From assembly GCA_035999765.1 (NCBI GenBank), contig CP108521.1, positions 10,788,001-10,852,000 on the forward strand: a DNA stretch of 64,000 bases, given 5' to 3'. A model generated the notes under the pieces. It saw only the letters and a list, made by a program, of their open reading frames with translations, searched no databases and had not been told where the DNA came from. This stretch comes from Streptomyces sp. NBC_01231. GTDB taxonomy: Bacteria; Actinomycetota; Actinomycetes; Streptomycetales; Streptomycetaceae. The position numbers were made by a program, and so were the translations under genes. Shown here one piece after another: positions 9,053 through 17,424 of this stretch (positions are counted from its first letter, which is position 1; every line of letters starts with the position of its first letter).

Positions 9053-10072
9053 ATGGATCCCCGCGCTGAAATCTCCCGGCTCGTCGACCTGGCGACCCCG
9101 TTCGCCATCCGCACTGCCGTAAGCCTGAGGCTGCCCCAACTGGTCGAGGCAGGGACGAGAGACCTGGCGGGGCTGGCCCGCGCCGCGGACGCCCATGAGA
9201 ACTCGCTGGCCCGGCTGCTCAACCACCTGGTCGCCATCGGGCTGTTCGAGCAGCCCGAACCGGACCGGTACGAACCCACCATGCTGTCCAGGGAGTTGCT
9301 CGCCGAGGACAACCAGTGGCAGCTGGCCTGGCTCGACATCGACGGCCCCGGCGCCAAGATGGACCTCGCCTACACCGGCATGCTGCACTCGATCCGCACC
9401 GGCGAGTCCGCCTATCACACGGCGCACGGCGTGCCGTTCTGGGAGGACTACCAGCGCGACGAGCGGCTGCGGCTGTTCTTCGGCGCCATCATGGCCGGGC
9501 ACGCCTGGCAGACCGGCCCCACCGTCGCCGTCGAGTACGACTGGGAGCCCGTGCACAGGGTCATCGACGTCGGCGGCGGCATCGGCGCGTTGCTGAGCGA
9601 GGTCCTGCACAAGCACCCGCACCTGCGGGGCGCGGTGCTCGACCTGCCCGAGGTGGCTCCTGAAGCGAACCAGGTGCTCGCCGAGGCCGGGCTGGCAGAG
9701 CGTGCGGAGTTCGTCGGCGGCAGCTTCCTCGACCCGCTGCCCACCGGTTACGACGTCCTGATGGTCTCCCGGGTCCTCACCGACTGGAGCGACCGGGACG
9801 CGACCCGGATCCTGGCCCGCTGCGCCGAGGCCGCCGGTGCCGACGGGAAGGTGCTGATCGTGGAAGTGCTGGCCGGTGCGGAACACGCCAAGAACAACTC
9901 CTCGTTCGACCTCCAGTCCCTGACCCTGCTCGGCGGCCGGGAGCGCACCGCCGGGGACTTCCACGCCCTGGCCGCTGCCGTCGGCCTCGCCGTCCTGTCG
10001 ACCCGCCACCTGCCCGGGGGCCTGCTGCTCGTCGAATGCGCACAGCCTGCCCCCGGGCGGGGCGCCGCCTGA
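9053..10072 (+). CDS. SAM-dependent O-methyltransferase (plant/hydroxyneurosporene type)
   Basis: A 339-residue class I methyltransferase. The N-terminal half is a winged-helix dimerisation domain (PFAIRTAVSLRLPQLVEAG, then LARLLNHLVAIGLF). The C-terminal half has the SAM loop VIDVGGGIGALL, the acidic LDLP, and a late LLGGRERTAGDF region. Length and order match the family of antibiotic and carotenoid O-methyltransferases. ATG 9053 has GGAAGG upstream. The gene is convergent with the FAD monooxygenase (6-bp gap). It most likely caps a hydroxyl of the terpenoid or its aromatic head group. Confidence 0.85.
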   Translation: MDPRAEISRLVDLATPFAIRTAVSLRLPQLVEAGTRDLAGLARAADAHENSLARLLNHLVAIGLFEQPEPDRYEPTMLSRELLAEDNQWQLAWLDIDGPGAKMDLAYTGMLHSIRTGESAYHTAHGVPFWEDYQRDERLRLFFGAIMAGHAWQTGPTVAVEYDWEPVHRVIDVGGGIGALLSEVLHKHPHLRGAVLDLPEVAPEANQVLAEAGLAERAEFVGGSFLDPLPTGYDVLMVSRVLTDWSDRDATRILARCAEAAGADGKVLIVEVLAGAEHAKNNSSFDLQSLTLLGGRERTAGDFHALAAAVGLAVLSTRHLPGGLLLVECAQPAPGRGAA

Positions 10073-10078
10073 CACGGG

Positions 10079-11338
10079 CTACGCCCAGGCCGGCTGCTGC
10101 CGGGCCCTCGGGTCCGGCAGCAGCCCGATCTGGTGGAGCCGGTCCAACGGGGTGAGCGGATGCGCGCCCAGCCCCGCCATGTTGTGCATGACGGTGTAGC
10201 GGATCCGGGCGTTGGCGCCGGTGTGCCGCAGCGCACGCTGCCCCAGCAGCCGTCCCGCCCACGACAGGTCGGTCACCATCCGTGCCGCGTTGTGACTGGT
10301 CCGGCCGACCAACGTCAGATCGGCGTGGCGCCGCCGTCCGTAGCCGAGGAGCGCGTGGTCCACCGCCGTGGCCGTCAACTCACCGCATCGGCCGACCAGT
10401 TCTGCCAGGCAGTGGGCGTCGGCGACCGCGCTGTTCATGCCCTGCGCGGCCATCGGGTGGACGACGTGCCCGCTGTCGCCGACCAACGCCAGCCCCGGAA
10501 CGGTGAGTTGTGGCGCGAGCGCACGTGCCACCGGCAGTGTCTGGCGCCGGGGCACGGCGGCGCGCACCGCCTCCTGAAGCGGGGCGAGCGCCGGGGTGTC
10601 CCGGACCAGACCGGCCACCCAGCTCGCCAGCCGGCTCTCGTCCGCCCCGCGCAACTCGTCGGGTGCCACCTGCGCGTACAGACGGACGCGGCCGCCGGGC
10701 AGCGCGTACCGCAGCCGCAGGCCGCGTGGGGTGACGTAGGCGGAGAAGTCGGGGTCGACCTCGGGGGCGTCGGTCAGTTCCATGGCGACCAGGCGGTGCG
10801 GGTACTCCAGCCGCTCCACATCGAGCCCGGCCGCCCGGCGCAGCCGTGAGGAGATCCCGTCCGCCGCGACCACCAGTGCCGCCTTCACCTCCTCGCCGTC
10901 GCGCAGCCGTACACCGGTGACCCGGCCGTCGGCGGCGCCGAGCAGGTCGTCGACCACCGTGCCCCGGCGCAGCTCGGCCGACGCCGGCAGGGCGTCGGTG
11001 AAGGCACGCAGGATGGCCGGATAGTCGTGCGCCAGCAGCCAGTTGCCGCCGTCGGCGGGCAGCAGCCCGTAGTCCAGCGTCATCCGCGCGGTGCCGTCCG
11101 GATCCCGGGCGACCAGCCGGTCGAGCCGCAGCGCGCCCGCCGTCTCAAGGTGCCCGGCCACACCCCACGCACGCAACACGGGCAGCGAACCCGGCTGGAA
11201 GACCTCGCCCTTGGCCACCGGACGGATCTCGGGCTGCTTGTCCACGAGCAGCACACGCAGGCCGAGCCCGCCCAGCGCACAGGCGGCCGCCAGGCCCCCG
11301 ACCCCCGCGCCGCACACCACGACGTCGGTGCCGCTCAT
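10079..11338 (-). CDS. FAD-dependent monooxygenase, PHBH-like (possible polyprenyl epoxidase)
   Basis: A 419-residue group A flavoprotein. It has the N-terminal dinucleotide motif VVVCGAGVGGLAAA, a central VVAADGISSRLR (DG motif), and LVGDSGHVVHPMAAQGMNSA (GD motif that binds FAD ribityl). ATG 11338 follows GGTGGAG. The nearby cyclase-like enzyme lacks the usual DxDD acid but keeps an oxidosqualene-cyclase-like site, so this enzyme is a good candidate to epoxidise the prenyl chain. Aromatic ring hydroxylation is the alternative. It is separated from the cyclase gene by an IS110 scrap. Confidence 0.85.
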   Translation of the reverse strand: MSGTDVVVCGAGVGGLAAACALGGLGLRVLLVDKQPEIRPVAKGEVFQPGSLPVLRAWGVAGHLETAGALRLDRLVARDPDGTARMTLDYGLLPADGGNWLLAHDYPAILRAFTDALPASAELRRGTVVDDLLGAADGRVTGVRLRDGEEVKAALVVAADGISSRLRRAAGLDVERLEYPHRLVAMELTDAPEVDPDFSAYVTPRGLRLRYALPGGRVRLYAQVAPDELRGADESRLASWVAGLVRDTPALAPLQEAVRAAVPRRQTLPVARALAPQLTVPGLALVGDSGHVVHPMAAQGMNSAVADAHCLAELVGRCGELTATAVDHALLGYGRRRHADLTLVGRTSHNAARMVTDLSWAGRLLGQRALRHTGANARIRYTVMHNMAGLGAHPLTPLDRLHQIGLLPDPRARQQPAWA

Positions 11339-11568
11339 CGGGCTCCACCTTCTTCCTGGGGCCGCTGCAGCCATTCGTAGGGTCGTGGCACCCAGGGGAG
11401 CCGGGTGTGGCTTTCATCGGGCTGCCGTCCGTGGCTTTGGTGGCTTGGCCGCCTGGCTCCCCACGAAGACTCGGCCGCCGATGGGGAAGTGCGAGCAAGT
11501 CGCTGTGCAGAGCAATGCCGGCGAGGTCGTCCGTGGCGTGACGTGCAGGTACGAACGACTGGAGCACG

Positions 11569-11658
11569 ATGAGCCGGATATGGGCGGGGATCGACTGCGG
11601 CAAGACCCACCACCACTGCGTGGTGGTGGACACGGAAGGCGCCATCCTTGCTGCTTGA
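11569..11658 (+). pseudogene. IS110-family transposase N-terminal fragment
   Basis: Thirty codons starting ATG 11569 read MSRIWAGIDCGKTHHHCVVV, the first catalytic-domain strand of IS110 transposases (the Asp of GIDCGK is part of the DEDD set). It stops at 11656-11658. Only this scrap remains, wedged 2 bp from the stop of the leftward cyclase gene. The rest of the 11339-11660 gap holds nothing I can identify. Confidence 0.75.
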
Positions 11659-11660
11659 CA

Positions 11661-13334
11661 TCAGCATGGGGAAGCCACCGCCCGGCGGTAGCCCGACAGG
11701 GCGCGCAGTGCGAGGCCCTGGGCGAGCGGCGGCATCGGGTAGCGCGACACGTACCGCACGTACTCGTTGACAGGAGCCGCCGGCCAGCCGTCGTCGGGCG
11801 ACCGGGCGGCCAGCAGCCACCGTACGCCGGGCAGGAGCGCCGCCGGGTCCGCCCCGGCGGCCAGCAGTCCCTGCAGAGCCCACGCGGTCTCCTCGACCGT
11901 GCCCGGATCCGAGGGACGGCCGGTGCCCCAGGAGCCGTCGTCGCGCTGTGTCCGCTCCAGCCACTGCCGGGCGCGTACGGCGGCGGGGGAGTTCCCGGCG
12001 CCCGCCCGGACCAGGGTCTGCAGCACGGCGGAGGTCCCCGCGGTGTGCATGCGGTACCACACCGACTGGTAACTGCCGTCCGGCTGCTGGGCTTTGGACA
12101 GCCAGCCGAGTGCCCTGCGGATCCGGCGATCGTCGGCGGGCATTCCGGAGTCGAGGAGTCCGTCGAGGGCCTGCGCGGTCATGTGCGGGCACGGCCCGCT
12201 GTTGGCGACCTTGGTGTTGCGCACGCACAGCCCCCACGAGCCGCGGCTGTCCTGCTGGCGGGTGAGCCAGCCGGCCCCGTCGCGGATCGCGTCGGCCTGG
12301 TCGTCGCCGGGCAGCCGGGACAGCACGGAGACGATCTCACCGGTCTCCAGGGTGGCCGGCCAGCCGTGCGTTCCCGACCAGCCCCAGAAGCCGGGCGGGC
12401 AGCCGAACGCGGTGAACGGCTCTTGCTGCTGGAGCCGCAGGAAGAGCATCTTGACGGGCCGCAGCCGCTCGTCGTCGGCGTAGCCCGCGGCGAGCAGACC
12501 GCGGGCCGCGTACATGGTCCACGTCAGGTCCAGGGGACCGGAGCTCCAGGAACCGTCCGGGTTGATCTGCTCCCGGAACCAGCGCACCGCTGCCTCGACC
12601 ATGTCCCGGCCGAGCCCGGCGCGGGCCAGCCCCGCGACGATCAGCCCGGTCACCCAGGCGTCCTCGCACCAGCCGCCGGTGCTGCCCTCGTGCTCGTAGA
12701 CCTGCCGGATCACGGAGAGGGCGTTCGGCTCGGCCCAGCGCGCCAGTCTGCGCTGGAAGCCGGTCAGCGGCTTGTGCCGGGTCTGGGCGAGGGCGAGCGC
12801 GGAGACCATCGGGGCTCGCAGGTCGAACAGTCGCCGGTACAGGCCGGGCAGCAGCGCCAGTTCCAGCGGGAAGCGGCGCATGTCGCGCGGGTCGATCCAG
12901 CCGACGTACCCGTAGAACTGGCGGCACCAGGCGACGACTTCAAGGTGCGGGATGGCGTCCAGGCCGCCGTAGTGGTGCATCCAGTCCTGGCCCGCCTTGA
13001 CCTGGCCGGCCGCCGTGTCGGCGGCGACGAGCTGGAGTACGGCGGTGGCGACCGCCGTCGGGCCGGCCTCGGACTCCTGGCCCGGCATCATGCTCCAGCC
13101 GCCGTCTGCGGCCTGCGCGGCGACGAGCCAGTCGACGCCCCGCCGTACGAGGTCCGCGGAGCCCTCGGGGTCGGCGAAGTGCAACGCGCTGACGGCGCCG
13201 ACGGTGCTGAGCGTGGTGGCCAGCGACCCGATCCCGTAGGTGAACACGCCGTCCGGTCGCTGCGCGGCGAACAGGGCTTCGGCGGCTGCGTCGATCGCCT
13301 CCGAGACCTCGTCCACGAGCAGGGGGGTACTCAT
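11661..13334 (-). CDS. Squalene/oxidosqualene-cyclase-like terpene cyclase (class II fold)
   Basis: A 557-residue protein made of repeated alpha/alpha-barrel units with QW-type motifs (QAADGGWSMM, INPDGSWSS, QQPDGSYQSV, QRDDGSWG). This is the fold of squalene-hopene and oxidosqualene cyclases. It is shorter than typical family members (about 630-730). At the place where hopene cyclases have DxDD and oxidosqualene cyclases have DCTAE, this protein reads WPATLETGE (residues 325-333), so the usual catalytic Asp is missing. ATG 13334 overlaps the UbiA stop by 4 bp, and AGGAG lies upstream. The operon context points to cyclisation of a prenylated intermediate, perhaps from an epoxide. Confidence 0.8.
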   Translation of the reverse strand: MSTPLLVDEVSEAIDAAAEALFAAQRPDGVFTYGIGSLATTLSTVGAVSALHFADPEGSADLVRRGVDWLVAAQAADGGWSMMPGQESEAGPTAVATAVLQLVAADTAAGQVKAGQDWMHHYGGLDAIPHLEVVAWCRQFYGYVGWIDPRDMRRFPLELALLPGLYRRLFDLRAPMVSALALAQTRHKPLTGFQRRLARWAEPNALSVIRQVYEHEGSTGGWCEDAWVTGLIVAGLARAGLGRDMVEAAVRWFREQINPDGSWSSGPLDLTWTMYAARGLLAAGYADDERLRPVKMLFLRLQQQEPFTAFGCPPGFWGWSGTHGWPATLETGEIVSVLSRLPGDDQADAIRDGAGWLTRQQDSRGSWGLCVRNTKVANSGPCPHMTAQALDGLLDSGMPADDRRIRRALGWLSKAQQPDGSYQSVWYRMHTAGTSAVLQTLVRAGAGNSPAAVRARQWLERTQRDDGSWGTGRPSDPGTVEETAWALQGLLAAGADPAALLPGVRWLLAARSPDDGWPAAPVNEYVRYVSRYPMPPLAQGLALRALSGYRRAVASPC

Positions 13335-14323
13335 GTCACAGGCTCCTTTCGTACGCGGGCGGGCGGGAACTCGTGGCCCGCGCGCATGAGCTTCTGGGTG
13401 AGGAGCGAGAACAGCAGGACGGGTACGACGGCGAGGGCCGCGGTGGCCGGACCGAGCGCACCGGCGATGACGCCCGCGGCAAGCACCAGCCGCTCGGCGA
13501 CCAGCACCTCGTGGCCGCGCAGCGCGGCCCGTTGCCCGATCTGCGTGCCCGACCGGAGCAGGGGGACGAAGGCGGCGGCGGCGATCACCGCGGCCAGGAC
13601 GAGGAACGCGAGGTACCCCGCCGGATCCCTGGGCGTGCCCGCGGCGGCCGACGCGAGGAAGGTGAGCCCACAGCCGTAGAGGGCGAGAGCCAGCCGGACC
13701 GCGTGCCGTACCCCGCGCCGCACCGGCACCGACCGGTATCCTCCGGCCCGGTCGCCGTCCACGTCCCGCACCGTGCCGACGAGGTTGGACGAGGTGTCGT
13801 GCAGCAGGAACCCTGCGGCGACCGGCAGCAGCGACCACGGCGGAAACGGCCGCGTGACCATGGCGCCGATGACGACGGCCAGGGCGGTCAGGACGCCCCG
13901 GGCCACGTTCCCCGACAGGCCGCGCTTCTTGAACACGCGGCTGTAGCCCACGATCCCGGCCATCGCGAGCAGGAACAGCGGCAGGATCCGCCAGTTGGCG
14001 CCCACGGCCAGTACGGCGCTCACCACCGCGCACCCGATCCCGCTCCACAGGGCGGCACCGGGCGACAGCCGCCCTGACGGGATCGGCCGCTGCGGTTTGC
14101 CGATCGCGTCGAGGTCCCGGTCCATCCAGTCGCCCAGATAGTGCCCCGACAGCCAGCCCAACGCGGGCGCCACGACGGCTGTCAGTAGCTCCCCGGGCCC
14201 CACGCCCCCGGCCCAGGCGGCACCGGCAAGGCCGAGCAGTGCGGGGTAGCAGGTGGTGTACGGGCGCCAGGTCTGCACATGGGCGACGATGCTCGTACAG
14301 GTGCGCTGCCGCAGGCCGGGCAC
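13331..14323 (-). CDS. UbiA-family membrane prenyltransferase
   Basis: A 330-residue, multi-helix membrane protein. Two Asp-rich prenyl-diphosphate/Mg sites are visible: LGDWMDRDLDAIGKPQRP (N-terminal, followed by IPSGR) and GTVRDVDGDRAGGYRS (C-terminal). It would transfer the long prenyl chain made by the next gene to an aromatic or other acceptor. It overlaps the cyclase start by 4 bp (ATGA) and begins 2 bp after the synthase stop, so translation is coupled. GTG 14323 is the start. Confidence 0.88.
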   Translation of the reverse strand: MPGLRQRTCTSIVAHVQTWRPYTTCYPALLGLAGAAWAGGVGPGELLTAVVAPALGWLSGHYLGDWMDRDLDAIGKPQRPIPSGRLSPGAALWSGIGCAVVSAVLAVGANWRILPLFLLAMAGIVGYSRVFKKRGLSGNVARGVLTALAVVIGAMVTRPFPPWSLLPVAAGFLLHDTSSNLVGTVRDVDGDRAGGYRSVPVRRGVRHAVRLALALYGCGLTFLASAAAGTPRDPAGYLAFLVLAAVIAAAAFVPLLRSGTQIGQRAALRGHEVLVAERLVLAAGVIAGALGPATAALAVVPVLLFSLLTQKLMRAGHEFPPARVRKEPVT

Positions 14324-14325
14324 GG

Positions 14326-15345
14326 CTAGCGGTCCCGGCGTACGGTGAGGTCCGCGACCGCCGCGAGCACGTCGGCGGCCTCGGTCGGCGGCAGTGCGTC
14401 CAGCCGGGCCCTGGCCTCCTCGGCCTCACCGCGGGCCTGGTCCTGGGCGAGTTCCAGGCTGCCGGTCGCGGTGATCACCTCGCGCAGCGCGGCGAAGGTG
14501 GCCTCCGGGCTCAGGCCGCCGCGCAGGACCCGTTCCAGGCGGCGCCGGTCGGCCGCGGTGCCGGTGCGGTAGGCGAGCAGTACCGGGAAGGTCGGCCGCA
14601 GGTTGCCGGCGTCGCTCGTGCCGGGTTTGCCGGTGACCGTTTCGTCCGCGAGATAGGGCAGGAGGTCGTCGTACATCTGGAAGGCGAGACCCACGTGCCC
14701 CCCGAACGCCGTGACCGCCTCGGTCTCCTCCGGCGTGCCCCCGCTGAGCAGCGCACCGGCCCGGCAGGCGCCGCGCAGCAGGGCCCCGGTCTTCAGCGAG
14801 GCCATCTCCTGGTAGGCGTCCAGACCGCAGCCCCGTGGCCCGGCGGCCGTCAGCAGCGCCTCCTGCAACTGGCCCCGGCACAGCTCCTCGCCGGCCTGGG
14901 CCAGCACCCCGACCGCGGCGAGGACGGCGGCGTCCGGCACGCCCAGCGCGGCGCATTCGGACACGGCCGAGAAGACCTGGAAGAGGAGGGCGTCACCAGT
15001 GGCTATCGCGTCCGGGACGCCGTAGCGGGCGTGCACGGAGTCCTGGCCGCGGCGCAGGTCGTCGCCGTCGATGACGTCGTCGTGGACGAGGGACGCGACA
15101 TGCAGGTACTCCACGGCAAGGGCGGCCGGCACCACCTGGTCGCGCGAGCCGCCGGTCGCCTCCGCAGCGGCGACGAGGAGCACCGGCCGCAGCAGTTTCC
15201 CTGGGGCGAGCAGCGCGTAGCGGGCGATCTCCTGCATCCGGTCGCCGTCGGCCGGCCTGCGGCTGTCGAGCTCACGGCGCAGCGCGTCAACTGTCGGGGA
15301 CAGGGTTTGGGCGGGTGTGCGGGGAGCCGCTGCCTTGGCGGTCAT
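14326..15345 (-). CDS. Polyprenyl diphosphate synthase (trans, long-chain-like)
   Basis: A 339-residue isoprenyl diphosphate synthase. The first Asp-rich motif is LVHDDVIDGDDLRRG; the second is MYDDLLPYLAD, in which the third Asp of DDxxD is Pro. The residues 4 and 5 before the first DD are Ser and Ala (YLHVASLVHDD). Small residues at these positions are typical of enzymes that extend beyond C15-C20, such as bacterial octaprenyl synthases. Chain length therefore may exceed geranylgeranyl; this is inference. Start ATG 15345 overlaps the aminotransferase stop by 4 bp. Confidence 0.88.
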   Translation of the reverse strand: MTAKAAAPRTPAQTLSPTVDALRRELDSRRPADGDRMQEIARYALLAPGKLLRPVLLVAAAEATGGSRDQVVPAALAVEYLHVASLVHDDVIDGDDLRRGQDSVHARYGVPDAIATGDALLFQVFSAVSECAALGVPDAAVLAAVGVLAQAGEELCRGQLQEALLTAAGPRGCGLDAYQEMASLKTGALLRGACRAGALLSGGTPEETEAVTAFGGHVGLAFQMYDDLLPYLADETVTGKPGTSDAGNLRPTFPVLLAYRTGTAADRRRLERVLRGGLSPEATFAALREVITATGSLELAQDQARGEAEEARARLDALPPTEAADVLAAVADLTVRRDR

Positions 15346-16373
15346 ATGACGGGCTCCTTCGCGGCGGTGTCGGATGTCTTCTTGGCGGCGAACTCCTGGG
15401 CGAGCGTGAGGACCGCGTCGTTGGCCTCAGGGGTGCCGGTGCCCACCCGCACGCCGGAGCCCGCGATCTCCCGGACCGCGACGCCGTGGGCCGCCAGGTG
15501 GCTCACGAACGCCTGGTTGCGATCGCCGAGCGGCACCCAGAGGAAGTTGCCGCCGCTGGGCGGCACGTCCCAGCCGTGGTTGAGCAGCCCGGCCCGGACC
15601 CGGTCGCGCTCCCGGGCGACCTCGGCGCACTGCTCCCGCATCCGCTCCTCGGCCGCCAGGGCGGCGTGCGCCGCGGCCTGTGCGGGCGTGCTCACCCGGA
15701 AGAACGGGCTCGTGCTGCGTAGTGGGGCGGTGACGGACGCGGCGGCGACCAGATAGCCGACGCGCAGCCCGAGCAGGCCGTGCGACTTGGAGAAGGTGCG
15801 CACCACGGCGACGCGTTCGTCGTCCTCTGCCAGCGCCAGGGCGTCGGCGAGTGCGCCGGGCTCGGCGAACTCGCGGTAGGCCTCGTCGACCAGGACGAGG
15901 ACGTCGGACGGCAACGCGGCCAGGAACTCGGCCAGTTGACCGTGGTCGAGCACCTCACCGGTCGGGTTGTTCGGATTGCACAGCAGGATGACACGGGTGC
16001 GTGGCGTCACGGCGTCGGCCATGGCCGCCAGATCGTGCGCGGTGGCGCGCAGCGGCACCGCGACCGGTTCGGCGTGGGCGTTGCGCACGAGGAGGGGATA
16101 CATCTCGAACGAGGGCCAGGCGTGCACCACTTCGGTGCCCGGCCCGGTGTGGGCACTCAGGAACTGCTGGAGCAGCGCGCCCGATCCCGCGCCGGCCACC
16201 ACACGGTCGGCCGGTACGCCGAGCCGGCCGGCCAGCTCCTGAGTGAGGTCGGTGGCGAGGGGGTCGAGGGTGAGGTTGGCGCGTTCGCCGACCTCACGGA
16301 CGGCCTCGGCCACTCCGGGCAGCAGCGGTGAATGGTTTTCGTTCAGGGCAAGCTGGTGAATTACCGCGACCAC
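15342..16373 (-). CDS. HisC-like PLP-dependent aminotransferase
   Basis: A 343-residue fold-type I aminotransferase. Visible features are LALNENHSPL near the N-terminus, the cofactor-binding LLCNPNNPTGE, LVDEAYREFAE, the Schiff-base Lys in VRTFSKSHGLLGLRVGY, and the substrate Arg region SGVRVGTGTPE. GTG 16373 follows GGAGG with a 7-nt gap, so it is preferred over longer starts. It is the first gene of the aminotransferase, prenyl synthase, UbiA, cyclase operon. It may prepare an amino-acid-derived prenyl acceptor (an aromatic 2-oxo acid or amine). Histidinol-phosphate aminotransferase proper is less likely here. Confidence 0.85.
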   Translation of the reverse strand: MVAVIHQLALNENHSPLLPGVAEAVREVGERANLTLDPLATDLTQELAGRLGVPADRVVAGAGSGALLQQFLSAHTGPGTEVVHAWPSFEMYPLLVRNAHAEPVAVPLRATAHDLAAMADAVTPRTRVILLCNPNNPTGEVLDHGQLAEFLAALPSDVLVLVDEAYREFAEPGALADALALAEDDERVAVVRTFSKSHGLLGLRVGYLVAAASVTAPLRSTSPFFRVSTPAQAAAHAALAAEERMREQCAEVARERDRVRAGLLNHGWDVPPSGGNFLWVPLGDRNQAFVSHLAAHGVAVREIAGSGVRVGTGTPEANDAVLTLAQEFAAKKTSDTAAKEPVI

Positions 16374-17002
16374 GACGAGACCTCCCTGAATACGCGGAAA
16401 GAAGAGGGCCGAAACGGCAAAGCTTCGGGACATGTCGACAACGATGTTGTGAAGGAAATGGGGATCAGCCGGGGGTAAGAGTGGGTGGGTGGGGGTGCAG
16501 GGTTTACCTGCCGCGTATGCCGGAGCCGACCGTCCATAAATCGCATCACGGAACGGCGCGCCACGCAAGCATGAGATTTCATGGTCCGGGAGACGGCCTC
16601 TCGCCGAAAGGAGGCGATGGTTCGGCCATCGTGGGGCGGTCACCGAAGTCTGAATTGCCCGGTGTGCGGTCCGATAGAGGGGCGCCCCGAGAACACTCGT
16701 GCATGCAGGTTGTCACGATTTTAGAGGGCTTGGATCTACCGAAAGACCGTAATGATCCGATATGTCACGCGCCAAAATTTCTGGTCTGCGGTGATGTCGG
16801 CGGCTACTGCCGCGTGCTGGTCGGTTGGGCGCCTCGGGTGGGGCATCGCAGCATTCTCTTTGCTATCTTTTTCCGGTTCCTTTCTCTTCCCATTTCCGTG
16901 CCGACGTCCCGAAGTATGCATGGAATGTGTGTGCTGTGCGCCTTTCATTGCGGGGCGCCTCTCCTTTTTACTCTTCCGGTCGTAAGGGGTTTTTAGCCTT
17001 GA
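16374..17002. promoter_or_regulatory. Upstream region of the terpenoid operon
   Basis: About 600 bp without a convincing gene. The 16690-16990 part is markedly A/T-rich for this genome (GATTTTAGAGGGCTTGGATC, TTTGCTATCTTTTTCCGG). The leftward aminotransferase operon must be promoted from here. A rightward frame (16752-16985) encodes a hydrophobic Cys-rich stretch but has no start signal or coding bias, so I do not call it. Confidence 0.35.
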
Positions 17003-17259
17003 TCTCGGCCCGCAGCATGCCGACGTCGGACAGGCAGTCCCGGCCGAGTGCGACGGCCGGGGCCATATCCAGCAGGATCTCGCCCGGATCGTGCACGGCC
17101 CGGGGCTTGCGCCACGGCGCAGGTGCCGCCGATATCGCCGCGTCCAGGCCCGACTTGCGGACCGTTTCGGCCGGTAGCACCGGCCCTGCCTGGGACACCG
17201 CCCCGTGGCCGCCGCCCCAGACACGGACACGTGGGTAGGGCCCGGTGGTCTTCTCCACC
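17003..17259 (-). pseudogene. IS1380-family transposase N-terminal fragment
   Basis: Read leftward from about 17259: VEKTTGPYPRVRVWGGGHG, then APWRKPRAVHDPGEILLD and DCLSDVGMLRAE. This is the N-terminal DNA-binding region of IS1380-type transposases, ending abruptly after about 85 residues. It sits directly downstream of the P450 gene. A second scrap of the same region lies on the other side of the P450 (about 19055-19115). Confidence 0.7.
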
Positions 17260-17424
17260 TGGAGAGTGCCTCTTTCCTTGCAGCTGACAGAGCCCTCGAC
17301 AAGTCCCGTCGTTGCAGGCCAGGAGCGATCTCCAGTTATTTGATCAAAACCCGGACAGGTCCACCCGCGAAGGCCCGAGGCCAGAGAGCTGCCGAGCTGC
17401 CGAGCTGCAACGGACATCGTCAAC

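Noticed and set aside
11091..13679. Rightward open frame (862 codons) across the FAD enzyme and cyclase
   Set aside because: Antisense shadow of two genes with clear motifs; no ribosome site and no domain.
13335..14429. In-frame upstream extension of the cyclase to 14429
   Set aside because: The extension is the third frame of the UbiA gene, Arg/Pro-rich; ATG 13334 has AGGAG and an ATGA overlap.
16752..16985. Rightward frame with hydrophobic Cys-rich product
   Set aside because: No start signal, A/T-rich non-coding composition, and it lies in the probable promoter region of a leftward operon.
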